Assembly: GCA_963681505.1 (NCBI GenBank)
Contig: OY811971.1
Location: forward strand, 14,929,338 to 14,993,337
DNA length: 64,000 nt
Reading direction: 5' to 3'
From: Eunapius fragilis
Lineage: Eukaryota > Porifera > Demospongiae > Spongillida > Spongillidae
A program made the translations under genes and the position numbers. Below are positions 33,371 to 46,264 of this stretch, piece after piece (within the stretch, counting starts at the first letter, position 1; each line of letters begins with the position of its first letter). The notes under the pieces are model-generated. The model was not told the DNA's origin. It made no database searches and saw only the letters and a program-made list of their open reading frames with translations.

Positions 33371-33629
33371 ACCTTGTTGAAATGACTTGACTTTTTACTA
33401 CACAATATAAAAAACCATCTCTTCGTGTGTTACAGCATGTGTGTATATGTGTTGTGTGTGCTTTACACCTCCTCCCCTCCCCTTTCATTGCACCTTTTCC
33501 TAAACACAGAACGCTTCATTTGTATTTACCCAGACCAGTTAACATGCACCATCACAAAGTTTTGGTTAATTACATGTATTGGAATAACGAATAGAGGAAG
33601 CAGTCACGTGATCATCTGGTTACCAGCGG

Positions 33630-33699
33630 TGACATACGGGGTTACCCACAACCACCAGAGTTCATAGGTTGTTGCAGCCCCGCGGGAAGCTGGGCATTC
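33630..33699 (-). repeat. 70-base inverted repeat (right arm) in the probable FERM 3' UTR
   Basis: Reverse complement of 31734-31803. It falls 260 bases past the stop and before the AATAAA at 33783, so a transcript could carry both arms and fold on itself. Confidence 0.9.
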
Positions 33700-33782
33700 T
33701 TCTCCAATACTGTATCGCTTGTTAACCTCACCTCTCTCAATGTACATGTAAAACGTTAGAGAGAAGGGTTAAAATTAAAACA

Positions 33783-33788
33783 AATAAA
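33783..33788 (+). terminator. Candidate poly(A) signal of the FERM gene
   Basis: AATAAA about 415 bases downstream of the stop codon, in a run of A-rich sequence. Confidence 0.35.
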
Positions 33789-33799
33789 AACACCCATAG

Positions 33800-34206
33800 A
33801 TGTCACCTCCGCTGGTTGTTAGCAGTTACTACGCTCTACTACTTTTAACGAGTAGCCTCCCGCGCCCCGCGGTCCATGCACGCAAATGTGTTTTCAGCCA
33901 CTAATGTGGCTTGGACGACATTTTGCCTCAGATATCGCTCAGTCTCTTCCGAATGTAAGAAAAGCTGGATACACATAAGTACGCTAGAAGTACCAGTTCA
34001 TTAAGTCCACGGCACCCGCCTCACTCACGTTATGGAGTTGTTCTTTACTCATAATATTTACGCACGCCACACCCAATCAGGATACAACGAGTAAATCTTA
34101 ATTAAATCAATGATGGACGTTTGAGATGAAATATGTCTCTCCTAAGCGCTCTACAATCTCACATGGCTGTCTGTGTGAATCTGTGGATGACCAATCAATC
34201 CTCGCA
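33800..34206. other. Intergenic, no feature seen
   Basis: Single-copy DNA; one short open frame at 34133 without recognisable content. Confidence 0.5.
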
Positions 34207-34330
34207 CTGTGCAAAAAACCTAGTATACGCTAGCGTATATTTTTGCGTATATTTCGCGTATACCATCAATATACCAAGGGTAGTGTATATTTCGACTATC
34301 CACCTGGTATATTTCAAGAATCCCTAGGTG
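34207..34330. mobile_element. Solo end of the CACTGTGCAAA repeat family
   Basis: CACTGTGCAAAAAACCTAGT, then TATACGCTAGCGTATAT and TTTGCGTATATTTCGCGTAT. Matches the reverse complement of 47030-47083, so the two are opposite ends of one family. No matching partner was found close by in the right orientation. Confidence 0.55.
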
Positions 34331-34693
34331 ACAATTATTCATTGTGCGAATATCACGTATACGCACACCGCAATGAATTATGCAACGCATTCAAATCTAA
34401 ATAACTTACATGTATAACTTTGATATGAACAATTTGAACCGCAGTATGCCTGCTATGTGAATTCGAACGTAGAGCATTATGGACGTTTACCACTTGAACT
34501 ATAAGCGTCGGTACGTATGTAAGATATTAATGATGCATGGCATGGCTTAACAGGTGGGTAAGATAAGTGAGGAGGACAGGAATGGGGGTGTGTATGCCAG
34601 GGTTATGTGTTATCGCATGCGTCACTGTTGACCAGTGGGTACTTTAGGCAACACTAGCTAAGTTAACGAATGCGTAATTGTATGCTGTATACC

Positions 34694-36480
34694 ACACTGT
34701 GCAAATGATTTGTTATACGATAGCGTATTCTATAGCGTATATTCGAATATACCCCTTAAATATACGCACCTGCGTATAGAACCATATACACGGGTGCGTA
34801 TATTGAAATATAACCGATCACGTGACATTCATGGTCGCTTAGCAAGCCTTTGAATTCACTTTGTGGCTATCTTGTCGGTCACCGTATACTAAGCGCTTCA
34901 TATTCCGTGTATTTGTCCTACTCCCACCCCCACCCCTCGTTCCCGATTCAATTTAGAATCCAATTGAAATTTTAATAATTTGCACAAGTACAACAGAACA
35001 ACAAACAGTCCGAGGTGACATCCAGCATAACTTCGTTCCAAGTCGCCTGTACAGAACAACTGTAAATTCTTATCGTCAAAATTATTTAACTCACCGCATA
35101 TGTATCCTTTGCAAACTGTCGTGTTGATACAAGACAGATTGAAATGAAAACGAAATTGGCAACGCTTACCTTTTAGTCACGTTTCATCTAGCAAATTGTG
35201 AACAGTTGGGAAAGGTCAAGGAGGTTAAATGCTTACCGGACCTGTCAGCAACAAATCACGATGAAACAGTCTGATAATACCCGACTTGTCAAAGTGTCCG
35301 GATTCGCCCAACACGTAGCCAGTTACACGAACAACTTTAGACGAATGGACGAGTATAGCAGCACTTCGCAAAACAAGAAATGACATACCCTTTCCTACCG
35401 TGCGTTGTGCCGGTTTCGGTTGCTCAACAGGAACACTTGGGACATGCCAAACTGGTGCAAATAGTCAGGGGTGATTAGCAGCACTATTTCTCGTCAACTT
35501 AGTCTTACCATTCAAACAATACGCTGATCTCAAGAGTCCATTTTCAGAGTCTTCGCATTAAAAGCAATCAACACGCGGCAATGGAATAGCCCGCCTAAAA
35601 TTTACAAGTCACGTGCGGTAAGCAAATCACATTCCTAATTGGAGCAGCCCTATACCATCGCTCATGTCAGAAAGAGCACCAAAGATCGTCACCAACACAA
35701 TGAATCATAGCATGTCTGTTACCATGCAAGGAAGCGATGGCACCTCGATGAGATTTCTGGAGAACCCGAAATCATATTTACTAGCCTAAGGATCTGACAT
35801 TGTGGAAACTAATTACTTCTAAAGTTTATTTGTATAAATGCAATATCCGCTGTATACATAATTTAGTATACAGCTAACATGCGATCATGTACCAGTACAA
35901 TACATATATACTCACGCTCGCAAGTGGCTGTGGTAAAAAATTTGATAGGGGATAGCTTCGAGTAACCAGTACGTATACATACATGGAGTGCTCCATTCGT
36001 CGACCGATAGTGGCTACAGCTTGACTTTTGTTCGCTAAAAGGATGCTAAAATGACCATGTCAGCATCTGTAAACAAGTATGATTATAGGACAAGGTACGG
36101 TTTTAACCGGACCACTTATTCCCCGAGGGAAGAAAAAACAGTTGTGACCCCCTGACGTATGCATTAACCGGCCCTCCCATACCGGCCATATATAGTTATA
36201 ACCGGAGCACTTACTATAGTGTGGCTACACTAGCCTGTAAGATGAGAAGAGCATTTTAGCTGTGGCCAATGAATTTGCAAGTGTAATAAGCGCACAACGG
36301 GTTAATATTGCTTGGTCATAACATTTTAATGGCTGCCTATGTAAACTGTGACGCAAGTGCGGTTGTGTATTCGTGAAATATACTACAGTACGTCGTATAT
36401 TTCAAATGTACTGATCCGGCGTATATTTCAAGTATAGTCCAAAGTATACAGTATCGTATAACAAACTATTTGCACAGTGT
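34694..36480. mobile_element. 1.8-kb non-autonomous TIR element, ends ACACTGTGCAAAT
   Basis: Left end ACACTGTGCAAATGATTTGT, TATACGATA; right end is its reverse complement with one mismatch (ACACTGTGCAAATAGTTTGT, TATACGATA). Interior subterminal CGTATAT/GTATATTTC motifs occur at both ends. There is no transposase. The CACTG start recalls CACTA/EnSpm elements, but no clear 3-base target duplication is visible. Confidence 0.6.
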
Positions 36481-36579
36481 AGGATGTAGTGTGTGCGAAG
36501 GGAATTTGTAAGTTATATCGATCTGTATAGTTAGACTTCGATTTTGCGATCGAATTCCACACTGAATCAGTGGCGTTCA

Positions 36580-36613
36580 GGATATCAGGTCAGGCCTGAT
36601 ATAAGAAAAATTG

Positions 36614-36644
<31 letters not shown>

Positions 36645-36690
36645 TTGCTGTCTGCTTCTGGTCCGATAAGAAAAGTGGGGCCTTCGTTTG
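36580..36690 (+). repeat. Member of the G-run repeat family
   Basis: A ~29-base G run followed by GCTGTCTGCTTCTGGTCCGA and TAAGAAAAGTGGGGCC; the same phrase occurs with longer context at 51270-51365 (inverted) and 60400-60510. Confidence 0.6.
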
Positions 36691-37030
36691 GCACACAGCA
36701 AATACACTGTATGTTATATCGTCAATATAATCATCGTGTTGGGTTCCGTTTATACTGCATGCGCAGGGTCAAAATCAATTTTTGATTTCATAGATGCTTA
36801 AAGCACACCTGCGTATAAGATACTGTTCTGTCAATCATGCGATCATTTTACAAGTGATTTTAAATCAATTATGAAATCAATCGCGGTCTTTGACATGTGC
36901 TGACTGTCGCATGCAAGGCGGTGTAGGTTATTAACGTGTAAGGATTTGAAAAATTCCCATAAGTATATACACACAAGAATTTGAATATGCACGGTTGGTA
37001 GTACGATATAAAAATACTCACTGGTGTATC

Positions 37031-37432
37031 GAAAACGTGCTTATATAAACGGTGACGCTTGCGGATTACAATATACTACTCCGGCGTGCATGTATTCACA
37101 AAAATATACGGTAATGATAAAACTAACGTTTGCACTGTGGTGCCTATAAAAACAGTGACGTATTCGACACTTGCGGATTCTTGAATATACGCAGGCTTAT
37201 ACTACTCAGGTGTATATTTTGGGTATTCTTCAAATATACGCAAAAATATACAGTATCGTAAAAGCAGTGCGGTGCCTATATAAACAGTGACGTAATTAAC
37301 ACATGCATGCGTATTCTTGAATATACGCCGTCGTATACTTAAAATATACTACACACGCGTATATTTTGAGTATTCTTCAATATACGCAAAAATATACAGT
37401 ATCGTATAACTAACTTTTTGCACTGTGCCAGT
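37031..37432 (+). repeat. Three tandem ~135-base units of the CGTATAT family
   Basis: Units begin near 37031, 37136 and 37269 with GTGCCTATATAAACAGTGAC-like sequence and close with AAAAATATACAGTATCGTA. The last ends TTTTTGCACTGTG, the element terminus. Confidence 0.7.
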
Positions 37433-37744
37433 GGGTCAATGTGTCTACAGGATGGTAGGAAGCATGGGAGGCCATGTTTGACCGGGAGCAATCTTTGTAA
37501 CCAGGTAGCCCAGCAGGGTGGTGAATTGGCCGCCCATGCAACCATATAATTGCAGCTCATCATTTATATCAGTCATTGTTTTAAAGTGTGTGAGGGAGCA
37601 GGAGAATGGTCAAGATTCCCAGTGAGAAGGACCTAGAGTTGCAGAGGTTAGCTGATATGGTTCCTGACAAATAGGCCAACAGTATGATCACCACTGAAAT
37701 AGCAGTGAAATAGCAGTGACACCTTGTGGTCTTGGCACTTGCAC

Positions 37745-37985
37745 TGTGTAAAAAGGGTTGTTATACTCGCCTGTATAACATTGTTATACAAGTAGTTATA
37801 CAGCATTTGTTATACACATTGCATATAATTGTGTATAACTGTGTATAATGGTAGTATGTACTAATTAAAAAACCGCAGTGTAAAAAGGGTTGTTATACTC
37901 GCCTGTATATCCGCCTGTATATCATTGTTATACAAGTAACTGTTATGCACATTGTGTATAACTGTATACATGTGATGCTAATTTT
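37745..37985 (+). repeat. Direct pair, CAGTGTAAAAAGGGTTGTTA units
   Basis: Two copies (about 37745 and 37877) of AGTGTAAAAAGGGTTGTTAT, ACTCGCCTGTATA followed by TTGTTATACAAGTA. Termini again resemble CACTGTG, a related sub-family. Confidence 0.65.
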
Positions 37986-38464
37986 ATACCGCATCATAGC
38001 GAGGGCGTAATTCGTTGTTAATTGAGCTATTGGCCATTAATAATGGGCCATTACATTTAAATTTAAAAAGAAAGATGGCTATACGTGTTCCGAAGAAATC
38101 GCGGAAGGAAAGCGTATATCTGGTTGGTCGGAGTTCTGGCTAAAATGTATGTATACACATACTAGCTTAGTTTATGAATTACGCACATTTGAATTTGATT
38201 CGTCTACCGGTACTTGTATACAGTTTCAGTGATGATATGTGTGAAGCCAAAAAGCCCCAAGTTGTGTAGACGTCGCGTTGGATGGAGTGACCACTGAAAG
38301 GTAAGCCAATGTAGTTTTGTAATATTTCTGGGTTGTACCATGTATATAAATAATTTATGGTTGTCATACATACTATTATAATCAATTTTTAAAAGTCACC
38401 TTTTGAAATGGGCTGATTGTAACTGTGGCAACCAGCTCAGTATACACGCCCAGGGTCAGGCTAC
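37986..38464. other. No gene seen
   Basis: AT-rich DNA without recognisable features. Confidence 0.5.
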
Positions 38465-38660
38465 ATGCTGCATATGTGTGTGATTGTGTGTGTGTTGTGT
38501 GTGTGTGTGTGTGTGTATACATGTGTATGTAATAGTAACATGTATGATATGTGTGTGCATTTGGTACATGGTGTGCGTGTGTGTTTGTTGTGTGCATGTA
38601 TGCGCATACATGTGTATGTGAGCATGTATATGTGTACACGTTCAACGTGTGTATATTCAC
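38465..38660. repeat. GT-rich tract
   Basis: GTGTGT microsatellite (38478-38518) decaying into ATGTGTATGT-like sequence. Confidence 0.85.
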
Positions 38661-38827
38661 TGATTCAATGTTCCTGTTACATTGGTCATGATGTAATCTG
38701 TGCATCAAGCATGCAGGATCGGTGCTCTGGGTACATTGCATGTATATGTGTGTTCTGAGTTATTGGTGAGACAAGCGTATGCCGTTTGACAGTCTGATGC
38801 ACATGAACAATGGCCTCCTTGATAATA

Positions 38828-39675
38828 ATGTGCTCACCTCATGCTGTCATGTGCTCACCTCATGCTGTCATCATGTGCTCTCCTCATGCTGTCATCATGT
38901 GCTCACCTCATGCTGTCATGTGCTCACCTCATGCTGTCGTCATGTGCTCACCTCATGCTGTCATGTGCTCACCTCATGCTGACATCATGTGCTCACCTCA
39001 TGCTGACATGTGCTACCCTCATGTTGTCATCATGTGCTAACCTCATGCTGTCATGTGCTCACCTCATACTGTCATCATGTGCTAACCTCATGCTGACATC
39101 ATGTGCTAACCTCATGCTGTCATGTGCTCACCTCATGCTGACATCATGTGCTAACCTCATGCTGTCATGTGCTCACCTCATACTGTCATCATGTGCTAAC
39201 CTCATGCTGTCATCATGTGCTCACCTCATGCTGTCATGTGCTCACCTCATGCTGACATCATGTGCTAACCTCATGCTGTCATCATGTGCTAACCTCATGC
39301 TGTCATCATGTGCTCACCTCATGCTGTCATGTGCTCACCTCATGCTGTCATCATGTGCTAACCTCATGCTGTCATCATGTGCTCACCTCATGTTGTTATC
39401 ATGTGCTCACCTCATGCTGACATGTGCTACCCTCATGTTGTCATCATGTGCTAACCTCATGCTGTCATGTGCTCACCTCATACTGTCATCATGTGCTAAC
39501 CTCATGCTGTCATCATGTGCTCACCTCATGCTGTCATGTGCTCACCTCATGCTGTCGTCATGTGCTCACCTCATGTTGTTATCATGTGCTAACCTCATGC
39601 TGTCATGTGCTCACCTCATACTGTCATGTGTTCACCTCATACTGTCATGTGTTCACCTCATACTGTCATCAGGTG
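38828..39675 (+). repeat. 21/24-base minisatellite, CACCTCATGCTGTCATCATG + TGCT
   Basis: About 38 units alternating between 21 bases (one CAT) and 24 bases (CATCAT). Both lengths are multiples of three, which keeps all plus frames open (the 279-codon frame reads LMLSSCAH repeats). No splice or start context supports coding. Confidence 0.95.
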
Positions 39676-41471
39676 CCTGATGAAGATGGTTTGGTATTTA
39701 ATGCTAGCATTCCTACTTACCCTAATCACCTAATAATGTCTACTAAACCACATCACATGATCTTAACACTCACCTTGCATGCACACACATGCGCACACAC
39801 ATACACACATACACACATACACACACATACACATACTTGAAGAAGTTGCCAAGGGGTAATACACTCACACAGTTGGTGGGATGGCTGCTTTGCCACACCC
39901 CATGATGAGGCTACCATGATGCATGTAGCCACAGTCTTGATAACTGGGGCACTCCTGCCAAAGGGGAGGGTTGGTGGACTAACTGTGGGCTGTTAGCACT
40001 GAAGTTTGATTGCTTTGGTGTCACTCTGAAGTTTTTATAGTTCACTGTGTGATGTTTAGTCAGTGCCAAATAGACCCAGGCAGCAATATGTTTTGGTGCC
40101 TAGCTGTGTAGGGCTTTCATTGTTCTGTGAACATTCTTACATGTAGTGGTTGTATTGAAGGACCTTTTGGGAGGATATTGGCATGTGTGCAGCTACATAC
40201 ATAGGGTATGCATGTGTGTGTATCTGTCTGCATGTCACTAGGAGAAGAAAGCACAATTCTGTCAAGATGTGTGTATGCATGTGTCTGCATTTTATACCAG
40301 TATGTGCATGTGCATCCACATATGTTTACAATTGTCTGTACGTGCTTATATCTGTGTGAGTAGGTGAAGATGCTTAGAATGTGGTTTGAAAGAGGCGAAT
40401 GTGATTTTGGAGCATTCAGAATGAAAATGTTTAGCTAGAGGCTTGGCGCTTGGAGGTGGCACCAGTATTACTGCCATTTAGTAGCTGAGTGCACTAAGAA
40501 TCTATCCTTCTCAATAGTCTTCATCCAAATTGTATGTATGGTATGTTTGCATGGTGTGATATCTTTAAATGATATATTTTCACTCTGATAGGATCAAGCC
40601 TTACATCAATTGAATGAATCAAATAAAGTGGCAGTCCCTGGTGTGCATCTAATAGAGTCATGTTCGTAGGTGTGCATCAAATAGAATCATGTTAGTGGCC
40701 AGACCAGGTATTGTAATACAGTCTTGTGTACATCAAATTTCTAAGTTGCTTTTGAAACCCCACTCTGAGCAGAACAAATACAGTGTGTACGAGGCTTCTT
40801 GTCAAATGAATGTAACGCGCATGCGTAGACTCTTCAAAGCCGCATGCATATATGGCGTCATCGTCGGGAAATCTAATACTGCAACTATAACCGTACGTTC
40901 CTATCATCCAGAAGAAATATCTTAGGTGGGTCTTCAAGTAAATTGAGGGACTAGTGGCTAATTCCCAAGTCTCTCCTCTAACAGGTCCCCGAGAAACGAT
41001 GAAGTCATGTCGTCACAGCAGAACCTACATGTATATCGATACTAGTACGATGATGACGAAGAAGACCGCGCCAAACCCTAGGTCCTAGGCAGCATGGCGA
41101 TGCTGTTTGCACGGTCCGTTACACTACTGCAGGAGGTTGCGAAACTACAGATCCAAAACTGTCTCAAAGCGATGCTGTAAGACCAACTCGAGGGAAAAGG
41201 ACATCACTTTCTGTACAGGTACAGTAACGTTATATCGGCTTTTTTTTTTCCTACTGAGGAGAATCCAGCTGGAAGTCTCGAAGCGTAAGCAGTGATCATC
41301 ACCTTTTTTTTCTCGATCAAATTTAGAGACGTCATAAAAACTAGCAAAGGCAGAGCGGGTAAGAGATTGCGTTTTCATTCACACTTGCTGTTTATCAGTG
41401 TCTGTTGTCAGAATTGACAAATTATACGAAGAGCGGAGATAGAGAAGTAGCGGATTGCTTTGGAGTATAAG
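39676..41471. other. Intergenic; CA/ACAT microsatellite at 39780-39836
   Basis: Apart from the microsatellite I see no exon I can support. A start codon at 41094 with an open stretch to a GTAAGA donor at 41177 is possible but unconnected. Confidence 0.45.
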
Positions 41472-41501
41472 CAGAGATAATATATAGAGGGATTGGAAAC
41501 G
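41472..41501 (+). repeat. P element, left terminal inverted repeat
   Basis: 30 bases starting CAGAGATAATATATAGAGGG, preceded by the GTATAAG duplication. Confidence 0.9.
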
Positions 41502-42065
41502 AGTCACGTGAGCTATACATTTCTACGAGAGCCTCAGCGGGCAATGCTATCTGGCGCTAATCGCACCTTTAAGGTGTTATAAGGGGCGGACGAAGGGGGA
41601 GAAAAAGAAGCTTTTTTGCTTGGTACTCAAGTATAGTGACCAGGATCAGGTAGGTTTATGTTAAGTAAAGTGGGATTGATAGCGGGGTATTGTTTTAAGC
41701 GAAAAAAAACCGCTTTTTTGGCAACATTATGTCACTTATGATGCTTTAAAGTGCTTTTATTGGAGTCCACATTTTTGTGGGGTAGCCGCTTTTCAACTAT
41801 TGGTGCGTGCGATTCGTAAAGCGCAGCTTAAAAGGTTAGTAACTGAATGTATTGTGGCGTAGGCTAGGTTTTGTCGCAAAAGCGCTTCTAGAATGGGATG
41901 TATCGATACGTGGATACCTCGGGTTTGTGGGGTAGCCTAGCCGTTGTTTCAAATCTAAAAATGTCCTGAAATGCTTCAATATGTAGAAAACTGTTTCCTG
42001 TGTGGCGTGGATGTACATTTATGCGATGTCTGCATATAAGTGTGTCTATAAATATTTTTACAGAG

Positions 42066-45000
42066 ATGGGAGGAAGAAAATTTCGCATGGAGCGCCATCG
42101 TAAGAATGAAGAGCGAAAGATAGCACGGCCATCGATGATCGTATCTGTTCCCCGAAATGCTGTGACGTTGTCAGTTGGTTTGATGACCATTCAGAGCTCA
42201 GCACCCGTCCTCCATCCTGTGGTTCAATGCCAGTCTACTGATGAAACTTCTACAATGCTTGTTTCGTTTCCATTATCTGCTTTTATGCAGAGAAAAATCA
42301 CATCTGTTGATGTTCTACTGTCAAGGCTTGAGAAGATATCTCTCCCTTCTATGTGGGTCATTCTTGGTGGTCCACCCCTTGTTGTCTGCAGAATGCACTC
42401 TAGCCAGTTACAGACTACTGTGTTGATGTCAGTGAAAGTTACGGCTGAGTTACAGTGGTCGGCAACTGTCTTGGATAAGACAGTTACATCTGAGATGTTA
42501 CCTGTACTTGGTGAAGTTCCTTCTACAATCTCAGCTGTTACAGAGCTCTGCAGGCTTGTTGATATCTTGGATGGTGTCAAACTATGCATTGGGAATCCAG
42601 ACGACAACATTGTACAGCTGTACCACAGCAGCACATATACGCTACACAGTTATTCAGGTATGCCATGAAGTTTTGTATTTTGCTGTATTCATGCATGTAT
42701 ATTAGAACTACTGGTTATTTCATAGGTCACCAAGCTGGATACATTGACACTGCCCTGCTGAACCACCGTGAAACTGTTCGTCACAAAAATTGCAAACTTA
42801 TAATTCATCCCAACTCTCGTGCCGTACGCTGTTCTGCTTGTTCAACCTATCGATCTACCCTGCTTACTCAGAAGTGGAAGAGAGCAAGTACGTCTGTGGA
42901 TAATGAAAGAACAAACTACCGGTTTGTGCTTTTTTGGTGACTAGGTAAATGAATGACTCTTTATATTTGTACCATATAGATTTATCCAACTACCAGATCT
43001 GGTTGCTCGTCTTGGTAACATTCGAACATCATACCGATCTCTTCTGAAGCAACTTGAACGATTGAGAAGCAGAATTCACCAAGACACAGAAGTGAAAGGT
43101 GTCTTCTTGGATGAAGAATGCAATGCCTACATCAAGGATATTATCTGTTTGCCAGAAACTGCTAAGCATTTGGAAAGCTTGCCTGAAGATTCATTTGAGC
43201 ACATCTTTTGGCAGCAGCAGATTGAGGCAGCATCACAACATAGCTCTCGGCACATGAGATGGCATCCATTGATGATTCGTTTTTGCTTATCACTTAGGCA
43301 TAAGTTAGTGATTTACTTTTGATATTAATTGTTAATTCACTTAAACTTTAAATTTTCTTCAGGTCTGGTGGGGCATATGAGTTGTTACGAGAATCTGGCT
43401 GCATCAAACTACCATCTCAAAGGACTCTTCGAGACTACACTCACTATGTTAAGTCATGTGAGGGCTTTTCTGCAGATGTGGATGTGATGCTTAGGAATGC
43501 AGTGAATGTTGAGAGTTGCCCTGAGAGAGAAAAGTATGTAGCCATCTTAATTGATGAAATGCACGTGCGAGAGGATCTGGTGTTTGATCGTTGGAATGGA
43601 AATTTGGTGGGCTTTGCAAACTTGGGAGAAACCAATAACCATCTGATGCAGCTAGAGTCTGCCCTCACCGATGGCAATACTGCTCCATCCCAAGCTAAGA
43701 CCATGGTCGTATTTATGATACGAGGTCTATTCACCAAGTTGCAGTTTCCATATGCACAGTTCCCTTGTTGTGCCTTGAAGGGTCATCAGCTGTATGACCC
43801 TTTCTGGGAAGCAGTGGGAAGAGTAGAAAACTGTGGTTTAAAGGTATATTTAAAATCATTGTCTGTATATTATTAATATTGATGTCTCATCAGGTTCTTG
43901 CTGTAACTATGGATGGTAGCTCTGCAAACAGAAAACTCATCAAATTGCATAATACTTCATCTGATGTAACCTATCGAATAGCAAATCCGTACACAGCGGA
44001 GAAACGATTCTTGTTCTTTATATCAGATCCCCCCCACTTGATAAAAACCACCCGAAACTGCTGGCACAATCGAATGTTGTGGGTATGTTTTTTGTGCCAC
44101 AGCATTACTGTTATGTATTATTCAGTATTTTTAATTCTATCACAACAGAACAATGGCAAGTACATCTGTTGGGATCAACTCAAACAATTTTATGATATGG
44201 ATACTGCTAAAGCAGTTGGAATGCGAATCCTTCCAAAACTGAAGTTTGAGCACATTTATCTTACAGCATTTTCCAAGATGAGGGTTGTTTTGGCCGCCCA
44301 GGTAAAAAAAGCTCCATAGCTAATTTTAGTTCGTGTATGGATGATCATGATGTACACCTATAGGTATTGAGTGAATCTGTGTCTAAAGCTCTTGTACTTT
44401 TTTGTGGAGATGAATGCAATGAGACATCACAGTTTGTAGAAATGATGGACAAGTTTTTTGACGCACTAAATGTGCATAACTACAGCCATGGGTCTCGAGC
44501 CTTGAAGCCATTTCAGTTGCCCTATACCTCAAGAGAAGATCCTCGCCTAAAGGTATGATTCAGCTCAAGCAATGCAATTTATATTTTATTTTGAAATATC
44601 ACACAGTGGTTAGTTGAATGTTTTTTGAAGTATTTGGAAGATTGGGAGAGATCTGTTATGGGGCGATCTGGCTTTAGTCTGGCAGAGAAGTCTAACATGC
44701 TGTTGAGCAAGGAAACATTATATGGTTTGAAGATGACAAGTAAGAAGTATTTATTCACCCTCATGAGGAGCATTTGATTATGAAAGTAAAAACTTTATTT
44801 TCATCTATCAGGTAGATCTTTTGTAGAGTTGGTCCAGTTCCTGTTTACTCTTCCTGATGTCAGGTCATTTCTAAGTCAAAGAATATGCCAAGACCCATTG
44901 GAGAGATTCTTTGGGGTTCAACGTCAAAGAGGAGGAGTCAATGATAACCCAAATGTTGCTGAATTTACTAAGAACACACAGGCAATAAGGGTCATGAACT

Positions 45001-46174
45001 CAATGTGTCATACAAGACAACTTAGGGGAAATTGTCGTGGAAGTGAAGGCGAGCAGCCAGCAATGTGTACTACTCCATTAGAAAAGCGTCGTCGTACTTC
45101 TTCAGACACAACAGTTATTCCATGTCAACCCATAACAGATGCTGTTGTATCAGGTATGTTAGTTCCTTTCTTAGATTATATTATTTGTGAATCATAAGCA
45201 TTTCTCTCCGCACAGGCAGCTGTGTTTCAGATGGTTATTTGCTTAAATCAGTCAAAGCTCTTTTGGATGATAAAGCTTTTCTGATGCCATCTGCATCAGC
45301 AACATCTGCTTTAAAAATGGCTCAAGATCTTATGAAATGGATGCCATCCAATGATGTAAAAGTAAAAGCATTCCACAACGATATTGTAGAGCTGCTTCGT
45401 GGTTGTATTAAACCGATTAAACTGTTAACCAGCAGTAAGAAGACATGTACAAGACGAAGGATAAAAATGTGGAGCAGCTACCATGTAGTCCGAACTTCGC
45501 AAGATTATGTTGACAAGTGGATGGCATTCCTACGTGACAGTTCCACACTTCCTGCAACACAATTATGCCCTGTCTTTTTTCAGTATGTTGGGAACCAAAT
45601 CTTTCGTCAGCTTGTCAGGGATGAGTGTGGCTTCAGTTTAGAGTGCAGCAATCTTGGAACCACTGAGCAGCTAACATATGAAGAGCTCAATGCACTGCGA
45701 TACACAGCAGGATATGTTCCAAGGGCTCTTCAAAAGAAACTATTCAAGCATCCTAGGCAAAAGGATCTACAATTGTATTTAAATGAACTTGTTAGTGATG
45801 GATCAGAAGCTGTGACTGATTCCTCTGATGATTGGTTAACTGCAGTGAATCGAGGTGGACTGATAGTAGTGAACAACATGGCTTTTGAATTGTTCCACAC
45901 AATGGAGTGTGAGTTTCGCCACAATATCCAACCAACAGGGATAGTTGATAATGCGGTGGAGTTAATTTTAAACAATGAAGATGTTCTATTTTTATGGAGC
46001 ATCATCAGTAACTCCTGGGACCAAGATTGCAGCTCTGAACTGCTTGAGAGAATGGTGAAGCTGTGGATAACACTGCGTGGGTTTTCATTGTGTGGTGCTT
46101 TAATGGAGCAGTACAAAGTTACCAACAAGATAACCACACAAAAATCAAAAGCCATGAGAAAAGAACTACTCTAG
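42066..46174 (+). CDS. P-element / THAP9-like transposase, 10 exons, 1185 residues
   Basis: Exons 42066-42657, 42726-42921, 42980-43303, 43363-43843, 43894-44082, 44149-44301, 44364-44552, 44607-44739, 44812-45153, 45216-46174; introns are 50-72 bases, all GT-AG, with matching phases, total 3558 bases. Start ATG at 42066 follows an acceptor (TTTTTACAG), so a 5' UTR intron is likely (donor GTAGGT at about 41650). P-family motifs run in order: RTLRDYTHYV, ILIDEMHVREDLVFD, GFANLGE, FPYAQFPC, DPFWEAVGRVENCGLK, VLAVTMDGSSANRK, FFISDPPHLIKTTRNC, EHIYLTAFSKMRVVLAAQ, VLSESVSKAL, KFFDALNVHN, CQDPLERFFGVQRQRGG, DNPNVAEF. Probable catalytic acids are Asp435, Asp576 and Glu783. It would excise and insert the element in the nucleus using GTP as cofactor, if it behaves like Drosophila P. 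No C2CH THAP finger is visible at the N-terminus; a Cys cluster (NCKL, RCSAC) in exon 2 may bind DNA instead. Confidence 0.9.
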
Positions 46175-46258
46175 ACAGTTCAGACACTTTTGAATTGAAT
46201 TGTGTGTTGTAAATATGTAAACATTTAGATCATTACTACTCTATTTGATTTGTGAAGA

Positions 46259-46264
46259 AATAAA
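46259..46264 (+). terminator. Poly(A) signal of the P-element transposase
   Basis: AATAAA 85 bases after the TAG stop and inside the element. Confidence 0.55.

Noticed and set aside
38841-39680. 279-codon frame of SSCAHLMLS repeats
   Set aside because: Units of 21 and 24 bases are multiples of three, so openness carries no information.
41094-41176. Possible host start exon just left of the P element
   Set aside because: ATG and a GTAAGA donor exist, but joining to the acceptor-like site at 46484 gives an immediate stop.
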